This document shows positions 58,958 through 64,000 of a DNA stretch of 64,000 nt, one piece after another. The stretch is from Neolewinella persica DSM 23188 (GTDB taxonomy: Bacteria > Bacteroidota > Bacteroidia > Chitinophagales > Saprospiraceae). The position numbers and the translations under genes are program-made. The first letter of the stretch is position 1. Each line of letters begins with the position of its first letter. The notes below the pieces were generated by a model. The model was given only the letters and a program-made list of their open reading frames with translations. It made no database searches and was not told the origin of the DNA. The stretch spans positions 716 through 64,715 of the forward strand of contig NZ_KB890442.1 in the NCBI RefSeq assembly GCF_000373105.1, given 5' to 3'.

Positions 58958-59395
58958 TTAAACGGTGAGGGTGAACTCGTCCAGATAATCCTTACCCGCT
59001 GCTGACCATTCCAGGATGGCGCGGTACCTGCCAGGTTCGAGGCCGGAAAGAGACAAATTCATCCCCCCGGTTTCATCAATCCTGATCTTTACTAGTCGAT
59101 CGTGGAGCTTACTACTTGGGCGGTAGAACAAGAGCGTGCCTTTGGCTGATGGAGCAAGCGCTTCAGGGAAAACCACCCGGTAATTGTCTGCCGTCTTTTC
59201 CAGGCGTACGCCCTGGGCCAGGTCGCTGCTGTTTTGTCGACGGTCATACTCCTGTTGGTAGTTAATGTCGTGGGCGTAGTACTCCTCCGTCACCAGGCTA
59301 TTGTCGAAGGTGCGGCTTTTTATCACCACAAAGATCAACGTTAGAACGAAGAAGGAATAAAACACCGCGATTCCGTGGCCCCAATGAAATTTCAT
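58958..59395 (-). CDS. ccoH: FixH/CcoH cbb3 oxidase assembly protein
   Basis: The 145-aa protein has one N-terminal span (FHWGHGIAVFYSFFVLTLIFVV) with the conserved HWGHG start, then YYAHDINYQQEYDRRQNSSDLA and a small periplasmic beta domain (YRAILEWSAAGKDYLDEFTLTV). CcoH stabilises the cbb3 oxidase during assembly. It directly follows ccoG (2-bp gap). Gene order ccoG-ccoH is the standard one. Confidence 0.9.
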   Translation of the reverse strand: MKFHWGHGIAVFYSFFVLTLIFVVIKSRTFDNSLVTEEYYAHDINYQQEYDRRQNSSDLAQGVRLEKTADNYRVVFPEALAPSAKGTLLFYRPSSKLHDRLVKIRIDETGGMNLSLSGLEPGRYRAILEWSAAGKDYLDEFTLTV

Positions 59396-59397
59396 GG

Positions 59398-60972
59398 TTA
59401 GTTCTTTGGATGAATGAAGGTAGTGGTAATCGTTTTTAGCTTTTCGTCTTCCCCCCAGACATCCACCGTTATTTCATCGGGGTAGCCATTATTGGCCTCC
59501 ATGTCAATGAACAGAGCGCCTTCCGTAACCTCTCCGGGCTTTGCAATGGGGGAGGAGCCAATGGTGCGGACGGTACCTCCGGGCACCTCAAACCTGAGGG
59601 GGATTTCCTTGCCCGTCTTGTTAACAATTTGGTAGTTATACAGATTGTTAATGGAGCCATCCGTATTTTCCTGATACAGCATGCCAGGGGTACGCAGTAA
59701 AAGAACGTCTAGTCCGTCACGACCGCCCAGTAATACAATATTCAGGGCAAGTAAGGCGAGTAGGACAGTAGAATAGGCTAAGACCCGGGGCGTCCAGATT
59801 TTGCGGACTTTTTCACGAACACCCCGTTCACTATCGTATCGGATAAGACCCCGGGGACGATCGATTTTGTCCATCACTTCATCGCAGGCATCGATACAGG
59901 CAGTACAATTAATGCACTCCATCTGTATACCATTTCGGATGTCGATACCGGTAGGACAAACTTGTACGCACAGGGTGCAGTCTATACAGTCTCCGAGTTT
60001 TGGCAGACTGACCGTTTCTACTTCTTTTTCGTTGGTGGAGAAGGCTAATGCGGGCGAGGACGCAGGTGCAGTGGAAGGTTGAGCGGCAAGGTGGCCATCC
60101 GCCGTCAGTGCCGTTTGCATACGGTTTAATATCTGGTCAGAACAGGAATCTTTGCCATCCTTGCAGTTCTCGCAATCACTACAAGTGCTGCGCTTCGGTT
60201 GGCCCTTGCGGATTTTCCCGCGAGGCTCTCCACGTTCATAGTCGTAAATCACTGAGATACTGTCGTCCACCAGCAGTACGCCCTGTAAGCGACCATAAGG
60301 GCAAATAGCGATGCAAACCTGCTCGCGCATATTGGAAAACACAAAGTGGAATACTATAATGAAAATGACAATGGCAATGAAGCCCCCCGGCGCGTCGATT
60401 GGAGACTGCGAAATGGTGGCCAGAACTGCATCGGTGCCAATGATGTAGGCCAGGAAGGTGTGAGCGATCACCACCGAAATAAGTACAAACAGGCTTTGTT
60501 TAATGACCTTCTTTTTGATTTTATCGGCATTCCAGGGAGCTTTATTCAACCTTCGTTGCGCATTAGCATCCCCTTCAATCCAGTACTCAATCTTGCGGAA
60601 GACCATCTCCATAAAAATGGTCTGTGGGCAAACCCAACCACAAAATAACCGACCGAAAACCACCGTGAAGAGAGCGATAAATACGACCCCTGTGATCATC
60701 ATGATGGCAAAAAGATGGAAGTCCTGCGGGCTGAACGTTATACCAAAGATAATGAAGTGGCGTTCCAGCACATTGAACAAAACCAACGGTTCTCCGCCAA
60801 CTTTGATCCACGGTAAGCCAAACAATACGATCAGTAAAACATAGCTTACGTAACTACGCCAGTTGTAGTAGCGGCCAGACGGTTTCTTAGGGTATACCCA
60901 TTCCCGACCGCCGTCTTTATTGACGGTTGCAATGGTATCCCTGAAGGCATCCTTGTCTCTGTCGGTACTCAT
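59398..60972 (-). CDS. ccoG: FixG/CcoG ferredoxin-like cbb3 assembly protein with insertion
   Basis: CcoG is a membrane iron-sulfur protein that reduces copper for cbb3 maturation. Spans lie at about 40-60, 85-107, 155-180, 195-213 and 398-416. Cysteine motifs are GRLFCGWVCPQT, EQVCIAICPYGR, and two 4Fe-4S sites CIDCTLCVQVCP and CINCTACIDACD. A C-terminal Ig-like domain follows. Between the CPYGR block and the first 4Fe-4S site lies an added segment of about 67 residues (258-325) with extra cysteines (STCSDCENCKDGKDSCS) and a low-complexity part partly coded by the dispersed GC-rich repeat. It overlaps the order seen in other Bacteroidota except for this insert. Confidence 0.9.
   Translation of the reverse strand: MSTDRDKDAFRDTIATVNKDGGREWVYPKKPSGRYYNWRSYVSYVLLIVLFGLPWIKVGGEPLVLFNVLERHFIIFGITFSPQDFHLFAIMMITGVVFIALFTVVFGRLFCGWVCPQTIFMEMVFRKIEYWIEGDANAQRRLNKAPWNADKIKKKVIKQSLFVLISVVIAHTFLAYIIGTDAVLATISQSPIDAPGGFIAIVIFIIVFHFVFSNMREQVCIAICPYGRLQGVLLVDDSISVIYDYERGEPRGKIRKGQPKRSTCSDCENCKDGKDSCSDQILNRMQTALTADGHLAAQPSTAPASSPALAFSTNEKEVETVSLPKLGDCIDCTLCVQVCPTGIDIRNGIQMECINCTACIDACDEVMDKIDRPRGLIRYDSERGVREKVRKIWTPRVLAYSTVLLALLALNIVLLGGRDGLDVLLLRTPGMLYQENTDGSINNLYNYQIVNKTGKEIPLRFEVPGGTVRTIGSSPIAKPGEVTEGALFIDMEANNGYPDEITVDVWGEDEKLKTITTTFIHPKN
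60052..60070 (+). repeat. GC-rich dispersed repeat, copy 20 (inside ccoG)
   Basis: GGGCGAGGACGCAGGTGCA; on the gene strand it codes for APASSP within the insertion. Confidence 0.7.
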
Positions 60973-60985
60973 TTGGTTAGTTTTT

Positions 60986-61054
60986 AGTTTTCAGGACTCA
61001 GTTTTCAGGACTCAGGATTCCGAGGTCTGACCCCTGACTCCTGATCCCTGATCT
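60986..61054. repeat. Simple word repeats between ccoP and ccoG
   Basis: AGTTTTCAGGACTC occurs twice in tandem (60986-61013); CTGACCCCTGACTCCTGATC follows. Such words recur in other spacers. Confidence 0.7.
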
Positions 61055-61957
61055 CTATTTGCTCTCTTCAGCACCTTCCGGTTCCTCTACACTTATGATA
61101 TAGAGTTCTCCCTGAGCTTCTTTAGGGTTAGGAGGGTTGGTACCCACCAGACCAAGAATGAAACTGGCTACTTCCTGCATGTCCCGGGCGCGAAGGTCGT
61201 TTTTCCAGGCAATCATGCCTTTTTCGGGAACACCATGCTTAATAGTTTTGAAAACATCGATGATGGACCCACCGTGAATCCAGTACTCGTCGGTCAGGTT
61301 AGGCCCAATACCTCCTTCTCCTTCTTTACCGTGGCAAACGGCACATTTGCTTTGGAATATGATGTTTCCATTGCTCAGCGCATCTGCATCGGCCAATAGT
61401 ATTACGTTGGATTCGTCAATGGCATTTTTCTGGGTAGCAAGAAAAGCTTTGACGTCTTCTTCCGCCTCCGCCATTTCCATAGCGTAGAGCTCCTGGGTGG
61501 AGGCAGCACTGTCGGCAAAGTGATTGAAATAAAGGTAGATGGGCGCAAAAACGATGGAAGCATAGAAAAGCCCCTTCCACCATGGTGGGAGGTTGTTGTC
61601 CAATTCGCGGACACCGTCGTAATCGTGGTCCAGTACAATACTGGCCTCCTTTTCGATCGGAACCCGGTCGGTGAGCTTTTTCATGAGCTCATCCCACCAG
61701 GAGGTAGGTTTCGTCAAATTTTCCAATCCGACTTCTTTGATCAAATCGGGATTGGTAGATGCGAGCAGCCTTGCCTGCTGCAGCTTCAACATTGTGGAGC
61801 TGAGGTTGATGATGGCCAGGCCACCACCAAGGACAACCAGAATGATGAGGGTGAACAGCAGTTGTTCGAGGACTGACATTCCGCCCAACGGTCCGCCAAC
61901 GACGGTTTCCGGTGCTGGCGTGGCTTGTAGCAGAAAATTGATGCTGAATACTTTCAC
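61055..61957 (-). CDS. ccoP: cbb3-type cytochrome c oxidase subunit III (CcoP)
   Basis: CcoP passes electrons from soluble cytochrome c to the oxidase. The 300-aa protein has an N-terminal span (LLFTLIILVVLGGGLAIINL), the CcoP N-terminal motif DHDYDGVRELDNNLPPWWKGLFYASIVFAPIYLYFN with a second span, and one class I heme site CAVCHGKEGEGGIGPNL with Met ligand in KGMIAWKNDL. Proteobacterial CcoP has two hemes; only one is present here, as in many Bacteroidota. It overlaps ccoQ by 4 bp. Confidence 0.93.
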   Translation of the reverse strand: MKVFSINFLLQATPAPETVVGGPLGGMSVLEQLLFTLIILVVLGGGLAIINLSSTMLKLQQARLLASTNPDLIKEVGLENLTKPTSWWDELMKKLTDRVPIEKEASIVLDHDYDGVRELDNNLPPWWKGLFYASIVFAPIYLYFNHFADSAASTQELYAMEMAEAEEDVKAFLATQKNAIDESNVILLADADALSNGNIIFQSKCAVCHGKEGEGGIGPNLTDEYWIHGGSIIDVFKTIKHGVPEKGMIAWKNDLRARDMQEVASFILGLVGTNPPNPKEAQGELYIISVEEPEGAEESK

Positions 61958-62142
61958 GATGGGTTGTTTTGCTCAGTTAGTGGATAGCTGTCGATCAATG
62001 GTTGCTTTTCAACCTCCGCATAGGACCCGCGTCCGCGCCCGAAAACCATCAGTAATGCGACGCTGAAAATGAAGAAAAAGGTCAGGAGGGCCATGATGGC
62101 GAGCCAGTTGATGCCGGAATCGGCGAGGAGATACTTGGCCAT
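61954..62142 (-). CDS. ccoQ: cbb3 oxidase small subunit CcoQ/FixQ
   Basis: The 62-aa protein has one membrane span (AIMALLTFFFIFSVALLMVFG) and a short hydrophilic tail. Position between ccoNO and ccoP, with a 4-bp overlap with ccoP, supports CcoQ, which stabilises the core complex. The stretch GRGRGSYA is coded by a partial match (62024-62040) to the dispersed GC-rich repeat, but 15 of 16 core bases is weak support. Confidence 0.75.
   Translation of the reverse strand: MAKYLLADSGINWLAIMALLTFFFIFSVALLMVFGRGRGSYAEVEKQPLIDSYPLTEQNNPS
62024..62040 (-). repeat. Possible GC-rich dispersed repeat core in ccoQ (copy 21)
   Basis: GACCCGCGTCCGCGCCC agrees with the repeat core at 15 of 16 compared bases (one change, CCC for CCT). 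It may be chance. Confidence 0.35.
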
Positions 62143-62160
62143 AATTTTTTATTTTTCAGT

Positions 62161-62233
62161 TCATAGTCGATAGTTCATAGTCCTTTGCCACCTGTACTTA
62201 CCGGGCTTCGGACCATGAACTATCGACTACAGA
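62161..62233. repeat. Inverted word repeat before ccoQ
   Basis: TCATAGTCGATAGTTCATAG (62161-62180, plus TCC) is nearly the reverse complement of GGACCATGAACTATCGACTA (from 62210), two mismatches in 23, able to form a long hairpin between ccoNO and ccoQ. Confidence 0.7.
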
Positions 62234-64000
62234 CTACTTAGTTGTTTTAATGTCAGTGCCCAGCCGCTGGAGGTAGGCGATGATGGCAATGATTTCTTTC
62301 TGCTCCAGCTCAGCATCTTCGATTCCATCATTGCGCAAGGAGGTCGCAATTATGGCGGCTTGTGCTTCCGCATCTGCAATGGCTTGTTCGTCATAGCCTT
62401 CTTCGTAGGGCGTACCCAGGGTTTGAAGGACACGGATCTTAGCCGGTAACAAATCATTATTGAGCTTCCGGGTTAGCAGCCAGGAATAATCGGGCATAAT
62501 ACTGCCAGGACTCGTCGACTGAGGATCCTCCATGTGCCGGTAGTGCCAGCTGTCCGGATACTTCCCTCCTACCCGGTGAACATCAGGCCCCGTACGCTTA
62601 CTACCCCAAAGGTGCGGACGGTCATAAATGAATTCTCCAGACTTGGAGTACTGTCCATACCGTTCCGTCTCTGAACGGAAGGGCCGGATCATCTGACTAT
62701 GACAATTGTTACAACCTTCCCGGATGTAGATGTCCCGTCCTTGCAGTTCCAATGGCGTGTAAGGCATTACCGAAGCAATCTTCGGGACGTTGTCTTCGAC
62801 AATGACCATTGGGAAAACCTCCGCAAGTCCGCCGATGAGCACCAAGATGGTGGAGCCAACGAGTAGCTGAACGGGCCGACGCTCGATCCAACGGTGCCAG
62901 TACTCTCCCTTGTGCCCGCCGGGGCTGGCAGACAGAGGTGGAGCTGCGGCTGGTTCATTTGCAACAAATTTACCCTGTTGTACAGTTTTGATCAGGTTGT
63001 AGATCATCAATATTACACCGGCCAAATAGATGGCTCCGCCAAAGGCACGCATGGCGTACATTGGCAAGATGGCGCTTACGGTTTCCAAAAAGTTACCGTA
63101 TTGAAGCATGCCTTCAGGGAGAAATTGCTTCCACATGGCACTTTGTGTCCAACCGGCCCAGTAAAGTGGAACGGCGTAAAAGACGGTACCAAGCGTAGCA
63201 ATCCAGAAGTGGACGTTGGCAAGGCTCTTGCTGTAAAGCTTGGTGCTGAACAGGCGTGGGAAAATATAGTAGAGGACACCGAAGGTGAGCATGCCGTTCC
63301 AACCCAGGGTGCCGATGTGTACGTGCCCGACGGTCCAGTCAGTATAGTGACTGATGGCGTTGACGCTTTTGATCGACAGCAGTGGGCCTTCCAGGGTTGC
63401 CATACCGTAGGCGGTGATGGCAACGACGAACATCTTCAGGACGGGGTCTTCGCGGACTTTATCCCAGGCGCCCCGCAGGGTAAGCAGGCCGTTCAGCATC
63501 CCACCCCAACTTGGCGCGATCAGCATAAGACTAAAGACGGTCCCCAGGCTCTGTGCCCAGTCAGGCAAACTGGTGTAAAGCAAGTGGTGTGGACCAGCCC
63601 AAATGTAGATGAAAATCAGGGCCCAGAAGTGAATGATCGACAGCCGGTAGCTGAAAACCGGGCGGTTAGCAGCTTTAGGCAGGAAGTAATACATCAGGCC
63701 CAGGTAAGGAGTGGTAAGGAAGAAGGCTACGGCATTGTGGCCGTACCACCATTGTACCAGTGCGTCTTGGACACCAGCAAAGAGGGGGTAGCTTTTCCAC
63801 AGACCCACGGGGATTTCCAGGCTGTTACCGACGTGTAGAACAGTAACCGTTACCCACGTAGCGATGTAGAACCAGAGGGCAACATAGAGGTGCCGCTCCC
63901 GTCGTTTTAGGATGGTTCCGAACATGTTGATGCCGAAAATTATCCAGACCACCGCGATACCGATATCGATTGGCCACTCTAATTCCGCGTACTCCTTACT
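62234..64000 (-). CDS. ccoNO: Fused cbb3 oxidase subunits CcoN-CcoO (partial at right edge)
   Basis: The frame is open to the window edge (residues SKEYAELEWPIDIGIAVV lie before the first GTG), so the N terminus is cut. The first part is the CcoN heme-copper core: HNAVAFFLTTPYLGLMYYFLP with a metal His, WAGPHHLLYTSLPDWAQ, TDWTVGHVHIGTLGWNGM with the heme ligands. From about residue 360 of the visible part the CcoO heme subunit follows: NNCHSQMIRPFRSE (heme C site CNNCH) and MPDYSWLLTRKLNNDLLP. CcoN and CcoO are fused, as in many Bacteroidota. It heads the ccoNO-Q-P-G-H transcript and reduces O2 with high affinity. Confidence 0.93.
   Translation of the reverse strand, partial: SKEYAELEWPIDIGIAVVWIIFGINMFGTILKRRERHLYVALWFYIATWVTVTVLHVGNSLEIPVGLWKSYPLFAGVQDALVQWWYGHNAVAFFLTTPYLGLMYYFLPKAANRPVFSYRLSIIHFWALIFIYIWAGPHHLLYTSLPDWAQSLGTVFSLMLIAPSWGGMLNGLLTLRGAWDKVREDPVLKMFVVAITAYGMATLEGPLLSIKSVNAISHYTDWTVGHVHIGTLGWNGMLTFGVLYYIFPRLFSTKLYSKSLANVHFWIATLGTVFYAVPLYWAGWTQSAMWKQFLPEGMLQYGNFLETVSAILPMYAMRAFGGAIYLAGVILMIYNLIKTVQQGKFVANEPAAAPPLSASPGGHKGEYWHRWIERRPVQLLVGSTILVLIGGLAEVFPMVIVEDNVPKIASVMPYTPLELQGRDIYIREGCNNCHSQMIRPFRSETERYGQYSKSGEFIYDRPHLWGSKRTGPDVHRVGGKYPDSWHYRHMEDPQSTSPGSIMPDYSWLLTRKLNNDLLPAKIRVLQTLGTPYEEGYDEQAIADAEAQAAIIATSLRNDGIEDAELEQKEIIAIIAYLQRLGTDIKTTK

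Noticed and set aside
62894-63838. Long open frame antisense to ccoNO
   Set aside because: It mirrors the conserved CcoN coding frame; its own translation has no domain or membrane pattern.
1-64000. Prophage, integron or large mobile element
   Set aside because: No integrase, transposase, phage or conjugation gene is visible; only small non-coding repeat elements are.

Overview
The window reads as chromosomal DNA of a Bacteroidota bacterium, most likely a Saprospiria/Lewinella-type organism. The signs are a SusC/SusD pair, a secreted protein with a type IX sorting tail, LytS/LytTR regulation, tRNA genes without an encoded CCA, few Shine-Dalgarno sequences, and at least one promoter of the TAnnTTTG type. 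The taxon is inferred from these protein families and was not computed.

Layout. 0-5.5 kb: a LytS-type kinase with its LytTR regulator, then small genes (BNR-like lipoprotein, SnoaL-like, DUF3291, ACT). 5.7-11.2 kb: two LptF/LptG-type permeases and an oligopeptidase B. 11.4-18.1 kb: a GH78 rhamnosidase, a large STAND-like NTPase with a membrane anchor and an extracytoplasmic tail, and small membrane proteins. 18.4-21.0 kb: an Mla-type operon (mlaE-F-D). 21.2-25.6 kb: a beta-barrel protein, DUF302, a P-type ATPase and the scar of a deletion that joined hsp20 to an AhpD-like gene. 26-35 kb: sulfatase, hotdog thioesterase, pepT, TPR protein, two tRNA-Leu genes, rimO and an aspartyl protease with a PDZ domain. 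35.4-40.2 kb: susC/susD. 40.6-45.2 kb: trp genes, with a leader peptide and attenuator before trpE and no trpD, trpC or trpF. 45.5-51.7 kb: miaA, a divergent RibA-like gene, an orphan membrane protein, a RibF-glycosyltransferase fusion and a CPBP protease. 51.8-54.7 kb: a CotH/LTD secreted protein. 54.9-64 kb: a FixL-like sensor kinase and a receiver-CRP hybrid regulator, then the cbb3 oxidase genes ccoNO-Q-P-G-H with a SafE-like gene and a CBS gene; ccoNO runs off the right edge.

How genes work together. The 54.9-64 kb block looks like a self-contained low-oxygen respiration module: heme-PAS kinase, one-protein FixJ/FixK-like regulator, terminal oxidase and its assembly factors. The trp region shows textbook attenuation logic. 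The P-type ATPase, DUF302, Hsp20 and AhpD-like remnants look like the remains of a stress cluster.

Throughout the window a short GC-rich repeat (consensus near GGGCGCGGCCGCAGGTGCA) recurs about 20 times, mostly between genes, several times as inverted pairs and a few times inside reading frames. Other spacers hold larger inverted-repeat elements and simple word repeats. These repeat families, the receiver-CRP/FixL pair, the trp attenuator, the RibF-GT2 fusion and the STAND-like protein are the parts most worth a second look.
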